A stretch of 64,000 nucleotides of DNA from Verrucomicrobiia bacterium DG1235 (GTDB taxonomy: Bacteria > Verrucomicrobiota > Verrucomicrobiia > Opitutales > Opitutaceae): NCBI GenBank assembly GCA_000155695.1, contig DS990592.1:186001-250000 (forward strand), written 5' to 3'. Under the pieces are notes generated by a model. It was not told the origin of the DNA. It was given only the letters and a program-made list of their open reading frames with translations, and made no database searches. This document shows, piece after piece, positions 26,306 to 34,872 of the stretch. Every line of letters starts with the position of its first letter. Within the stretch, counting starts at the first letter, position 1. A program made the translations under genes and the position numbers.

Positions 26306-27064
26306 ATGTCCAAGGACCAATCTATCGATAAGCTGCTGAACCACTGGAAAGACGATTTTCAGGCGGACCCGTATCTTTCCTCTCGCGTGAGATCGGAAGC
26401 GGCTCGTAGGCAGACAATAGAAGGTAAGCGGGGCGACAGTGTAGCCATATGGATTGGGAACGCCTTTTCGCGCCCAGGACTTGCTGCCTGTTTTGCGGCG
26501 GTATTCATGCTCGTGGGCATGGGGGTTTCTCAACTCCTCAACCAAGGTGTCGTACGCGATAGCGACGAGCTTACGTTTAGCTATCGGCTTTCTATCGATC
26601 CTCTCTATCGCTTGCAGGCGATGGCGGGCGCGGATGAGTTTACGAATCGCTCAGTGGTCCCGGCGCGACATAAATCTCAGGAAGCTCCTGTTCTGTTGGC
26701 AGGTCTAGGCTGGCTGCAGGGTCAGCTCGATCTTTCGAAGCCGCAGTACGAGCGAGTCACTGCTCTTCATGGAGACTATGAGGTGGCGTTTGACGAGCTG
26801 TTTGCTCAGCTTCTCGAGAGCCATCGGGCTTACCGGGCTTTCGACAAGAAGAGAATGGATAGCGACGTGATCGACTATTTTCAGTTGTACGAGTTGCTGC
26901 AGACGCAGAAGCAACTGAGTGAAGAGTCGGCTCGTCTCACCGAGGAGCTTCTTGGCAAGGTAGAGCAAGTCATAGAACCGTCGCAACGCGATCGGTATCG
27001 CGAGTTGCTCGACAGCATTTACCCCAGTTTCTCTTTTCGAGAAAAAAAGACAACGGATGCGTAA
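26306..27064 (+). CDS. putative anti-sigma factor with Spy/CpxP-like sensor domain
   Basis: From ATG at 26306 (MSKDQSIDKLL) the protein has 252 residues; the frame is open 27 codons upstream. Residues 1-50 are a charged cytoplasmic segment, 56-78 a single membrane helix (RPGLAACFAAVFMLVGMGV). From about 130 on there is a helical periplasmic domain (LDLSKPQYERVTALHGDYEVAFDEL, then QRDRYRELLDSIYPSF) like the heavy-metal-resistance/Spy-CpxP family. No HxxxCxxC zinc anti-sigma motif is present. Its last eight bases overlap the ECF sigma gene. The topology and coupling suggest an anti-sigma regulator resembling CnrY/CnrX roles in one chain; this is inference. Confidence 0.6.
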   Translation: MSKDQSIDKLLNHWKDDFQADPYLSSRVRSEAARRQTIEGKRGDSVAIWIGNAFSRPGLAACFAAVFMLVGMGVSQLLNQGVVRDSDELTFSYRLSIDPLYRLQAMAGADEFTNRSVVPARHKSQEAPVLLAGLGWLQGQLDLSKPQYERVTALHGDYEVAFDELFAQLLESHRAYRAFDKKRMDSDVIDYFQLYELLQTQKQLSEESARLTEELLGKVEQVIEPSQRDRYRELLDSIYPSFSFREKKTTDA

Positions 27065-27728
27065 GATCGGGGCAAACGATCATGAGCTTATGCGTGGCTT
27101 GATTCGCGAGGATCCAGGTTCGCTTGAGAGCATCATCGAAAAGTGGGAACGCCCCCTTTACTCGTTTGCTTATCGCTACACTCAGAACGAGTTCGCGACG
27201 CGGGAGATTGTGCAGGAGACCTTTGTTCGTGTATTCACAAAGCGCGAACGGTACAATTTCGATTATCCCTTGTCGTCCTGGATCTTCACGATCGCCGCGA
27301 ACCTCTGTAAGAATAAGGCTCGGTGGCATAAGCGGCATCCGGAGGTTTCCTTAGAAGCTTCGCTAGGCAACGGCGGCGAAGAGGGGGAGCGAAGCATGAT
27401 GGACGTTATTTCTTCGGAAGGGGAATTGCCGGCGGAATCGATAGAGAAGCTAGAAGAGCTCGACATGCTGAAGCAGGCGGTGATGGGCTTACCCCACGAT
27501 CTGAGGACGGCGGTGTTGCTGCATCACTACGAAGACCTAAGCTATAAGGAGATCGCCGAGGTGGTCGGTTGTTCAGTGAGAGGGGTGGAAACCAGGCTCT
27601 ATAGGGCTCGTAAGCTTCTTCGCGTGCGTATAAGCCAAATAGCTGAGCGCGAAGAGGAGGCTCAAAAAAAAACGGCTCCGTTTAGTTCGGAAGCCGTTCA
27701 TCGAGTGTTTTCAAACGCGGTCTGCTAG
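27057..27728 (+). CDS. ECF-type RNA polymerase sigma factor
   Basis: The 223-residue protein has sigma region 2 (about 25-95: LYSFAYRYTQNEFATREIVQETFVRVF, then SSWIFTIAANLCKNKAR) and region 4 (about 140-195: LPHDLRTAVLLHHYEDLSYKEIAEVVG, then VRGVETRLYRARKLLR). It overlaps the putative anti-sigma gene upstream by eight bases, an order reversed from most sigma/anti-sigma pairs. The last 20 codons (from QKKTAPFS) coincide with a terminator that serves the convergent gene, so the tail is unlikely to be functional protein. Likely targets include its own promoter and perhaps the divergent TonB-domain gene. Confidence 0.9.
   Translation: MRKIGANDHELMRGLIREDPGSLESIIEKWERPLYSFAYRYTQNEFATREIVQETFVRVFTKRERYNFDYPLSSWIFTIAANLCKNKARWHKRHPEVSLEASLGNGGEEGERSMMDVISSEGELPAESIEKLEELDMLKQAVMGLPHDLRTAVLLHHYEDLSYKEIAEVVGCSVRGVETRLYRARKLLRVRISQIAEREEEAQKKTAPFSSEAVHRVFSNAVC
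27663..27697 (-). terminator. terminator of the unknown minus-strand gene, inside the sigma gene
   Basis: Arms AACGGCT and AGCCGTT, extended by CCG/CGG across one mismatch, form a hairpin. A run of A on the plus-strand left side becomes a U-run for minus-strand transcripts. It lies within the final codons of the sigma gene. Confidence 0.8.
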
Positions 27729-28358
27729 CTAGAAAAGCGGGCTGAATCCGAGCCGAACTTTCTTTCGGAGCACGATACATTCGGCTTCGATCTTTGTATT
27801 CGTGGAGAAAATACGCTTACGTAGACAATTCTCTCGGGCTCCTTCTTGGAGGAGCGATTCAATACTGGCCTCCTCGATAATCGAGCGCTCTCTTGCGGAA
27901 AGTTGTCCGTGGAAGGTGAAACGAAATTCGAGGCCGTGCGAATGGGGAGCGGCTTCGATTTTCAGTTCGTCCAGCTCGCGGCAGTAGCTGGCGATGAGGG
28001 TAAGGTCATCAGCAAATTCAACGAGTTTGAGCGAGGCTTGCTCGTCCAGGTTTTCTTTGACGCCGCTGGCTGTGATGCGATTTGTGAATCCGTAGGATAG
28101 GCCGATACTTGGAAGGCGTTCTGCGGCCCATGCTTTAAGAGCGTGCGGGCTCGAGAGGCTGGCGATGCGCGTGGCGTTGGCGTAGCGCTCATGTTCGTCG
28201 AGAAAGAGGTCCAGCGTTTCGTCGACGGTTGCAGGAGCTTCCGTTGCGAGTCGGTCGGAGAGTCCGCGAAGTACTCGGCCAAGCGGTATCGAGTCCAGTT
28301 TTGGAGTCGGACTGGTGAGAGAGGTGAAGCCTCCCGGTTTTGGAAAGTCTAGCATCAT
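27729..28358 (-). CDS. hypothetical protein
   Basis: I do not recognise this 209-residue protein. It has no signal peptide or membrane segment. A Pro/Thr-containing N-terminus (FPKPGGFTSLTSPTPKL) precedes a mostly helical body with many Glu, Arg and Leu, including LDLFLDEHERYANATRIASL and LSARERSIIEEASIESLL in separate blocks. It stops one base after the end of the convergent sigma gene and has its own terminator inside that gene. Codon use is like the neighbours. Either of two adjacent Met codons may be the start. Confidence 0.6.
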   Translation of the reverse strand: MMLDFPKPGGFTSLTSPTPKLDSIPLGRVLRGLSDRLATEAPATVDETLDLFLDEHERYANATRIASLSSPHALKAWAAERLPSIGLSYGFTNRITASGVKENLDEQASLKLVEFADDLTLIASYCRELDELKIEAAPHSHGLEFRFTFHGQLSARERSIIEEASIESLLQEGARENCLRKRIFSTNTKIEAECIVLRKKVRLGFSPLF

Positions 28359-28732
28359 AGAAGTGAACAGGTTGGAAATGTTGTGATTGAGGCTCTGACT
28401 GTCGCGGTGTATCCGATACCGAAGGACAGTTAGGGCGCATCAATCTTATCTTATAGTATCGACCAATTGCTAGAGGGGGAGCTGTGTTTCCCTATTAAAA
28501 AAAGTATAAAGAATCGCTGGTGAGGCGGGAGTTAGGTGTGGAATGCGAATCTCGAAGCGAAAAATCTCTGAGGGCGAATGAAAGCTACTCACGAGTCCTG
28601 CGGATAGCGCTTATGAGCATGGAGCTTACAGCCTAGGAGGCGCGTCGGGTTTATTCACGGAAGCACCCAGGGTTTTGCGGGAAGAATGAAAAATCGCCCG
28701 AAAGCGTAAATCGTTTCGCTATCTCTGGACGC
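28359..28732. other. non-coding stretch of about 370 bases
   Basis: No open frame of note and no RNA gene recognised. It contains the promoter side of the unknown minus-strand gene and lies just beyond the terminator of the receptor remnant. It may contain further decayed DNA from that remnant, but I cannot match it. Confidence 0.35.
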
Positions 28733-28764
28733 AAAGAGGCCGCAGCGCGAAACACTGCGGCCTC
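28733..28764 (-). terminator. terminator after the TonB-dependent receptor remnant
   Basis: Ten-base arms GAGGCCGCAG and CTGCGGCCTC with a nine-base loop are followed on the minus strand by TTTG. It sits 18 bases beyond the remnant's final TGA, showing that the original 3' end of the gene is preserved. Confidence 0.7.
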
Positions 28765-28781
28765 GTCGAATGAGTGGCTTG

Positions 28782-29465
28782 TCAGCGTAGATTCAGGGCT
28801 CTGGCGATATCGGCTATCGACCAGGCGGAAACGCCGGAGTCGTCGTGGATACCGTAGAATATGCCCAGTGGATACCGCGGGGAAGCTTCGAGGTCGATCG
28901 CTACGCCATCGTCTTCGTAGATAGCTTCCGCGTCCTTGAAGGTGAGGTTGGTATCAACGCTGAATCCAGTGAGCGCTTCGCTGTAGGCGCCGAGGCATTA
29001 CTGCCAAACCAGTTCGATACCCTTGATCTTGGTGGTCTCGCCGTTGATTGGACGTGTCAACTCGTACTCGACGCCGCTGATCGTAACGTCAGTATCCGCA
29101 TCGTAGATGAAGGAGTCGATGTTCTTGTAGAAGAAGTTAGCGGAGAAGAGACCGAGCTTATCGTTGTAGCGTTCGATCGAGAGATCGAAGTTGGTCGATT
29201 CGTATGGGTCCAGGTACGGGTTGCCGCTTGAGATTTCTTCTTCGATGATGTCACGCTGGCTAGACGCGGAAGAGTCGCTGAATTTCGGTCGGGCGATCGT
29301 GTTGGAAACTGGTGCGCGAACGATAGTGTTTTGATTTACGTCGTATCGAGTATTCAAGGACGCCATGATATCGCTGTAGCTGTCGGAAAATGATTGTGGG
29401 TTGAAGGACGCTTCTTCCTCTTCATCGAGTAGGCCGGCGAACAGTTTTCCAGCGTTGGGCTTCAT
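28782..29465 (-). pseudogene. TonB-dependent receptor fragment, interrupted
   Basis: Only a C-terminal barrel piece of a TonB-dependent outer membrane receptor remains. Strand blocks typical of these receptors are SYSDIMASLNTRYDVNQNTIVRAPVS, TIARPKFSD, SSGNPYLDPYESTNFDLSIERY, LGLFSANFFYKNIDSFIYD and TKIKGIELVWQ. There is no signal peptide, plug or TonB box. A TAA at 28998-29000 interrupts it directly after ELVWQ, yet the same frame continues for 71 codons (LGAYSEALTGFSVDTNLTF...) to a TGA at 28782 and a terminator. The last 25 codons (to IADIARALNLR) do not look like a receptor end, so a fusion or deletion is possible. Confidence 0.8.
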
Positions 29466-29736
29466 AGCTAGTACAAGTTTGTTTTTGATTGTCGGCGGTG
29501 CGCCGCAAACGGGATGCACATGAGCGCGGGCAAGCTCTGTCAACACGGATGGAAAGGTGTCACTGTCTTGTTTCGCAGCCGTTATGAGCCTGTGACTTTT
29601 AGCGTATTTGAAAGTCCGATCCCTAGGGGATTTGCCTTTACAAAAGGGGACTTATGGCTGTCTATCTGCAGCTTCCCCACACCTGTTTGTCTTTCTCGTA
29701 GAGAGCAGACGGTCCAAACGCATTATCCTCTAGAAT

Positions 29737-30555
29737 ATGGCAGACTCCCGATCTGAAAAGGCGAGCAACGACACCGCCTTGAGATTTTATCGCGACGTGC
29801 TCGGACTCGAGCGACTTCACTACGGAATTTGGAACGATGGCGACGAGCTGACGTTCGAGGCTTTGAAAGAGGCTCAGGAGCGGTACGAGAATTTTTTGCT
29901 CGATAGTATTCCTGTGGGGAGCGGAAAGGTGCTGGACGTCGGTTGCGGCACAGGAGAGATGTGCGTGAACCTGCAGAAGCGTGGCTACGACGTGGAAGGG
30001 CTTTCGCCCGATCGGAATCAGAAGCGCTATTTTGCGGAGAAGCTGATGGTGCCGTTCCACCATTCGAAATTCGAAGATTTCGAGCCTGAGGCGGGGAAGT
30101 ACGACTGCATTATCATGAGCGAGTCGTGTCAGTACATCCCGATGAAGCGGGTTTTCGAGAATGCGGCGGTGGCTTTGAAGTCAAGCGGGCATCTGATGGT
30201 GTGCGACTATTTCGTAGTCGATCACGGTGCGGGTATTCTCTCTAACAGCGGGCATGATCGTGAGTCCTTTCTCAAGTGCGCGGAGGATGCTGGGTACAAG
30301 GTGATAAAGCACCGTGACATCACGAAGGAAGCGGCGCGGACGCTTGATATGGGAAAGCAGATCGCGGATCGGATATTGATGGCAGTGGATATTTTCACGG
30401 AGCGTTTTCGCGAGAAGCATGGGGTTTGCTACAAGTTCGTGAAGTGGCTTTTCCGCAAGAAGATCGCGAAGATGGAGAACCAGTTGCCACTGCTTGATTC
30501 CAAGCGCTTCAGCGAGGTCAAGCGCTACGAGTTCTTCCTTTTTCAAAAGGCGTAG
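29737..30555 (+). CDS. class I SAM-dependent methyltransferase
   Basis: The 272-residue protein shows the Rossmann SAM-binding motif VLDVGCGTGEMCVNL near residue 66, followed by YDVEGLSPDRNQ, an acidic-loop region FEDFEPEAGKYDCIIMSESCQYI, and a post-motif strand HLMVCDYFVVDHG. The N-terminus (TALRFYRDVLGLERLHYGIW) resembles lipid or small-molecule methyltransferases, such as the sterol/tocopherol and cyclopropane-synthase-like groups, but the substrate cannot be named. It lies 42 bp before the DAHP synthase gene on the same strand. Confidence 0.85.
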   Translation: MADSRSEKASNDTALRFYRDVLGLERLHYGIWNDGDELTFEALKEAQERYENFLLDSIPVGSGKVLDVGCGTGEMCVNLQKRGYDVEGLSPDRNQKRYFAEKLMVPFHHSKFEDFEPEAGKYDCIIMSESCQYIPMKRVFENAAVALKSSGHLMVCDYFVVDHGAGILSNSGHDRESFLKCAEDAGYKVIKHRDITKEAARTLDMGKQIADRILMAVDIFTERFREKHGVCYKFVKWLFRKKIAKMENQLPLLDSKRFSEVKRYEFFLFQKA

Positions 30556-30597
30556 TTCGTATTTGAGATAAGCGAGGGGAGCTGTAGGGTTTCTGCC

Positions 30598-31629
30598 ATG
30601 ATAATCCCAAAGTCACCGAAGCTTACTGATGCTCAGTTAACGGAAATCCGCTCCATCGTGGGGGATTTCAATTGTTCGATCCAGGTGATCGAGGGGGCTG
30701 GGCAGAACGTGTATGCGATTGTTGGAGACGAGCGGCATGAGCTGATGATCAATCGTATCGAGGGGCTAGCCTATGTCGATCGGGTTGATACGATTCAGTC
30801 GCCGCATAAGCTACTGGACGTTCGGTCGGAGCTGAAGAATCATCGGGTGGTATTTGGTGGCGTAGAATTGGGCAAGGAGCTGCTTCTCATTGGCGGTCAT
30901 TGCACGGTGGATCCGAACGATGCGAATAAGTTTTTCGAGACGGCCGACGCTTTGAAGGAGGCAGGAGTGCACGCTTTGCGCGGTGGGGTGTGGAAGCCGC
31001 GAACGAATCCGTACTCTTATCAGGGCGACGTGAAGGCGCTGGATGTATTGATGGAAGCTTCTCAGCGAACGGGCTTGCCGGTGAACGCTGAGGTAATGGA
31101 CGAGGAGCAGCTCGACATCGCGCTCGATGCGGGAGTGCATATGCTGCAGATCGGCACGCGCAATGCGTTGAACTATTCCTTGCTGCGCCAGGTCGGGCAA
31201 AAGGTGGCCGGGCGGGACACGGTAGTGCTGCTTAAGCGGGGGCGACACATGGGGCCGGTCAACGAGTTCATTTCGGCGGCGGAGTACATAGTGAATTTTG
31301 GGAACCCAAACGTGGTGCTCTGTCCGCGCGGCACGTTGCCGGGTCTCGAGGGGTATCGGAACCAGCCTGACGAGAGCATTACGCCTTTGCTGAAGGAGAA
31401 GACTTGGGCGCCTGTGGTGGTCGATCCGTCTCATTCTGTTGGCAAGGCGATGTATGTGGAGTCTTGCAGTATGGCGGCGGTGGCTTACGGGGCGGACGGG
31501 CTTTGCATCGAGTCGCATTTGGATCCGGTGAGCGGTTTGGGCGACGATCCGAAGCAGGCGATTACGCCGGAGGCGTTCAAGAGCTTGGCGGAGAAGTGTC
31601 GGGCGATTTGGAAGTTGAAGCGCGGCTAG
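30598..31629 (+). CDS. aroF: 3-deoxy-7-phosphoheptulonate synthase (type I-beta)
   Basis: The 343-residue enzyme condenses phosphoenolpyruvate and erythrose 4-phosphate, the first shikimate step. An N-terminal ferredoxin-like domain (about 1-75) precedes the TIM barrel (about 90-340). The barrel has LLIGGHCTVD, the phosphate loop ALRGGVWKPRTNPYSYQG near residue 125, AEVMDEEQLD, QIGTRNALNYSLLRQVG, VLLKRG and VDPSHSVGK. These place it with DAHP/KDO8P synthases of the AroG-beta type; the N-terminal domain favours DAHP synthase. Several active-site neighbours differ from the usual text (VWKPRT for FKPRT). Confidence 0.88.
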   Translation: MIIPKSPKLTDAQLTEIRSIVGDFNCSIQVIEGAGQNVYAIVGDERHELMINRIEGLAYVDRVDTIQSPHKLLDVRSELKNHRVVFGGVELGKELLLIGGHCTVDPNDANKFFETADALKEAGVHALRGGVWKPRTNPYSYQGDVKALDVLMEASQRTGLPVNAEVMDEEQLDIALDAGVHMLQIGTRNALNYSLLRQVGQKVAGRDTVVLLKRGRHMGPVNEFISAAEYIVNFGNPNVVLCPRGTLPGLEGYRNQPDESITPLLKEKTWAPVVVDPSHSVGKAMYVESCSMAAVAYGADGLCIESHLDPVSGLGDDPKQAITPEAFKSLAEKCRAIWKLKRG

Positions 31630-31725
31630 TCGAGGATTCGGGGAAGTGTTTCGTTCCAGTGCCGATTGGGGGTGTTTCGAGTTCGGGCTTGTCGGGATTG
31701 CGGGGCTTCGGTCATGCTGCGCGGC

Positions 31726-32538
31726 ATGGAAGATTCGCTTGATGCGAGAATAGCGTTCGGAAAAGAGTTAGTAACGGAGCAGGTGGAGTATTTCGCGGCT
31801 CAGTTTGGCGATGTGGCGAGCGAGTGGAAGTTCGATGGATCGCGGGTGACGGAGGCGGATATTCATTTGTCTCACGTTTTTGCGGACGCGATAGGCGAGG
31901 CGTTTTCCGACGACCAGTTTTTTAGCGAGGAGTTGGACCATGGGGACAAGCCGATCCCGGTGAAGAAGGGCTTTGCTTGGTTGCTTGATCCTATTGACGG
32001 GACCAACAATTTCGCTCGCTCGATTCCGAACTGCTCGATCTCGCTCGCTTTGCTGAAAGATGGAGACCCAGTTTATGGATACGTCTACGATCATGGAACG
32101 CGGAAGCTGATTCATGGAGGAGAGAAGCAAGGCTTGTGGATTGGTGACCAGAAGGTGAAACGTTCTGAAACAGACATAACTGGGCATAGTCTTATCGCCA
32201 CGCAAACGTTGGCTGACGATGACGCGATTCGCGATGACGACGCGTTGAGAATGGCTTTCAAGCTTCGCGCCTTTGGAAGCAGCGCGATTCATATGGCGTA
32301 TGCTGCGCTAGGCTGGCTGGATGGTGTGATCGCTCACCGAGTGAAGGCGTGGGATATCGCGGGTGGGATGCCACTGCTAGCGGCTGTGGGAGGAAGTACC
32401 CGATTTTTCGATACGAAGGTTTTTCCGATGACTGAATTCTCGTCGAAAGCGGAAGGGTTTTCGCATATCGCTGGCGACGAGGCTCTGTGCGACGCGATTG
32501 AGAAGACAATCGGAAAGAAGACGCAGTTTCGCTGGTAG
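31726..32538 (+). CDS. inositol monophosphatase family protein
   Basis: From ATG at 31726 (MEDSLDARIAFGKEL) the protein is 270 residues; ATG at 31714 is also possible. The lithium-sensitive phosphatase motifs are present: FSEELDHG (metal-binding Glu), WLLDPIDGTNNFA near residue 88 and the C-terminal VKAWDIAGGMPLL. Members dephosphorylate inositol phosphate, fructose-1,6-bisphosphate, histidinol phosphate or PAP; the form here does not identify which. About 100 bases separate it from aroF, so the link may be positional. Confidence 0.85.
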   Translation: MEDSLDARIAFGKELVTEQVEYFAAQFGDVASEWKFDGSRVTEADIHLSHVFADAIGEAFSDDQFFSEELDHGDKPIPVKKGFAWLLDPIDGTNNFARSIPNCSISLALLKDGDPVYGYVYDHGTRKLIHGGEKQGLWIGDQKVKRSETDITGHSLIATQTLADDDAIRDDDALRMAFKLRAFGSSAIHMAYAALGWLDGVIAHRVKAWDIAGGMPLLAAVGGSTRFFDTKVFPMTEFSSKAEGFSHIAGDEALCDAIEKTIGKKTQFRW

Positions 32539-32562
32539 TTAGGAAATGCGGTCCGTTTCGGC

Positions 32563-34359
32563 TTAGAAGCTCCAGATCATGGGGATCAAGGTCACCGCGA
32601 TGACAAAGCAGATGGCGTTCAGCGGGGCGCCGACCTTGATAAAATCGGAGAAGCGGTAGCCACCCGCTCCGTAGACGTAGGTGTTGGTCTGGTAGCCGAT
32701 AGGGGTTGAGAAGCTGGCCGATGCGGCAATGGCGACGGTCATGAGGAAGGGCTTCATATCGACGCCGAGCGTTTGGGAGATGCCGATGGCGAGGGTTGCC
32801 ATCAGGACGGCTGCGGCGTTGTTGGAAAGGATCTCGGTGAGGATATTTGTCAAAACGTAGAGACAGGCGAGCATCACGTAGGGTCGAAGTTCTTCCGTGG
32901 TGAAGAAGGTAACGCCTGAGATGAGACGGTCCGCCATCCAGGTGGACGCTCCGGTTTCCGACATGGCCATGCCTAGGCTGAGCATCCCGAAGATGATGAA
33001 GATGATATTCCATTGGACGGCGGCGTAGCCGTCTTTGGGGCGAATGCAATTGGTGACGAAGAGGAAGACGACGGCGACGACGGCAGCGACTTCGATGCGG
33101 GCGAATCCTGTGGAGGCGCAGGCGACGACGCCAGCAATGGCTCCGAGGACGGCGAGACTTTTTCGCTTTTCGGTTTTCGAAGGAACGGCGCGGTTCTCCA
33201 TGAGGATGATATCTTCGCTGCCGCTCATGTTCTGGATGGCTTCTTCGGTGCCGAGCAAGAGTAGGGTGTCGCCGAATTCGAGCGTTAAGGTGCCGAGCTG
33301 GTCGCGCAGGTTCTTGCCGTTCCGATGGATGGCGAGGACTACAAGGCGGTAGCGCTGGCGGAAGTTGACCTCTTCGAGCGTCTTGCCGAGGATCTCGGAG
33401 TTGGGACCGAGGATGCCTTCGACGATGAGGCCTTCGTGAGCGTTGATGTGCTCGAGGCCGAGCTCGCGCTCGGCGGCGAGGTCGATGCCTTCGATGCTGC
33501 GGGCCTTGGCGAGTCCGGAAGCGCGACAGGCGAGGAAGAGGCGGTCACCTTCGAGAAGGGAAACTTCCTGCATGCGGCCTTGGAGGGAGACGCCGGAGCG
33601 GACGAGGTCGATGACGCGCATGCCGCTGGTGCGTTTGAATCCGGCTTCTTTGAGGGTTTTGCCGATGGCGTTTGATCCAGCGTTGATGAAGGCTTCGGTG
33701 ATGTATTCGCGGCGTTCCTCTTCGCTTAGTATGGACGTCAAGGTTTCGCGCCAGGGAAGTAGTTTGTTTCCGAATACGAGAATGTAGAACAATCCCGCGA
33801 GGAAAACTGGAATGCCTACGAATGCGAATTCGAACATGGTGAGCGGTTTCTCTCCGGCGCTTTCTGCGATACCGCTTACTATGATGTTGGTGCTCGTTCC
33901 GAGAAGCGTGCAGGTGCCGCCTAGAATGGAAGCGTAGGAAAGGGGGATGAGGACTTTGGATCCGGCGACGCCAATCTTGTTAGAAAGAGAAAGCACGATC
34001 GGGAGCATCACGACAACGACCGGGGTGTTGTTGATGAAGCCTGAGACGATGCCTGCTATGAGCATAATGACTAGCAGGAAGGGGCGATAGTTGAGGCGGC
34101 TGAGTCCTTGGAGGGATTGGCTCATCGTGGCGATGACGCCTGTCTTCTCTAGAGCCGCGCTGAGGATGAACATGGCTCCTACGGTGATTGGGGCGGGGTT
34201 TGCGAAAACGGAGAAAGCCTTTTCGGAGCTCAAGGTGCCGCTAGCTATCAGAATTGCAAATACCGAGAGGGCAGTGACGTCCGCCGGCAGCTTTTCCCAT
34301 ACGAAGCTAGCGAGAGCCAGTATGAGGATGGCGAATACGAATGCAATTTCCCAGGTCAT
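32563..34359 (-). CDS. SLC13-type permease with two RCK-C domains
   Basis: This 598-residue inner membrane protein has about eleven to twelve hydrophobic segments split by a soluble insert. The N-terminal half (PADVTALSVFAILIASG, GAMFILSAALEKTGV, INNTPVVVVMLPIV) and the C-terminal half (ILSNNAAAVLMATLAIGI, TPIGYQTNTYVYGAGGY) carry the inverted NT motifs of the divalent-anion:sodium symporter fold. The insert (about 205-385) holds two TrkA-C/RCK-C-like domains (LLEGDRLFLACRASGLAKA; LEFGDTLLLLGTEEAIQNM). Similar proteins move sulfate or C4-dicarboxylates; substrate not determinable. Confidence 0.88.
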   Translation of the reverse strand: MTWEIAFVFAILILALASFVWEKLPADVTALSVFAILIASGTLSSEKAFSVFANPAPITVGAMFILSAALEKTGVIATMSQSLQGLSRLNYRPFLLVIMLIAGIVSGFINNTPVVVVMLPIVLSLSNKIGVAGSKVLIPLSYASILGGTCTLLGTSTNIIVSGIAESAGEKPLTMFEFAFVGIPVFLAGLFYILVFGNKLLPWRETLTSILSEEERREYITEAFINAGSNAIGKTLKEAGFKRTSGMRVIDLVRSGVSLQGRMQEVSLLEGDRLFLACRASGLAKARSIEGIDLAAERELGLEHINAHEGLIVEGILGPNSEILGKTLEEVNFRQRYRLVVLAIHRNGKNLRDQLGTLTLEFGDTLLLLGTEEAIQNMSGSEDIILMENRAVPSKTEKRKSLAVLGAIAGVVACASTGFARIEVAAVVAVVFLFVTNCIRPKDGYAAVQWNIIFIIFGMLSLGMAMSETGASTWMADRLISGVTFFTTEELRPYVMLACLYVLTNILTEILSNNAAAVLMATLAIGISQTLGVDMKPFLMTVAIAASASFSTPIGYQTNTYVYGAGGYRFSDFIKVGAPLNAICFVIAVTLIPMIWSF

Positions 34360-34407
34360 CGGAAGAGTGGTAAGGTGGGATAGATTTAACTCGGCCTAAG
34401 CCTTTGG

Positions 34408-34872
34408 TCAAGCGGCAGGCGCTTGTTGGAACCAGACGTAGAGGAAGAAGTAGACGAGCACCCCAGTGACTGAAACGTAGAGCCAGATCGGGTAGGTGAT
34501 ACGGGCCCATTTCTTGTGAAGCTCGCGGCGGTCTTTGATGCCCAAGTAAGCGGTGCGGAGTACGAGGACGGGAATCGCCGCGGCTAGAATGATGTGAGTG
34601 ATCAGCATCGTGTAGTAGACGTAGCGTATGGCTCCGACGCCGTTGAATGGAGTGTGTACTCCCTGAACCGCGATCTTGTGGTAGACATAGCCAACCAGAA
34701 AGACTGCCGAGACGATCAGGGCTGCTCCCATGAAGAAACGATGCAATTCTTCTTTGCGGGATTTGATGGAAACGAGCCCTGCCACGATGAGGACTGTGGC
34801 GATCGCGTTAAGGGAGGCGTTGAGAGCTGGAATGTCGCTGACGTTCATGGACGTGGCTAGAAGAGTATCCAC
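34408..34872 (-). CDS. DUF420 membrane protein (cytochrome oxidase assembly context)
   Basis: A 154-residue protein with four or five membrane helices and the DUF420 pattern: LNASLNAIATVLIVAG, HRFFMGAALIVSAVFLVGYVYHK, YYTMLITHIILA and LHKKWARITYPIWLYVSVTGVLVY. Conserved His in HRFFM, YHKI, THI and LHKKW may bind heme or copper. In other bacteria DUF420 proteins (e.g. CtaM) help mature aa3 oxidases. It overlaps cyoE by 16 bases as the last gene of ctaA-cyoE-DUF420, matching that role. Confidence 0.88.
   Translation of the reverse strand: MDTLLATSMNVSDIPALNASLNAIATVLIVAGLVSIKSRKEELHRFFMGAALIVSAVFLVGYVYHKIAVQGVHTPFNGVGAIRYVYYTMLITHIILAAAIPVLVLRTAYLGIKDRRELHKKWARITYPIWLYVSVTGVLVYFFLYVWFQQAPAA

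Noticed and set aside
28845-29231. A 128-codon plus-strand frame
   Set aside because: It is the antisense reading of the receptor remnant on the minus strand, which has clear receptor homology.
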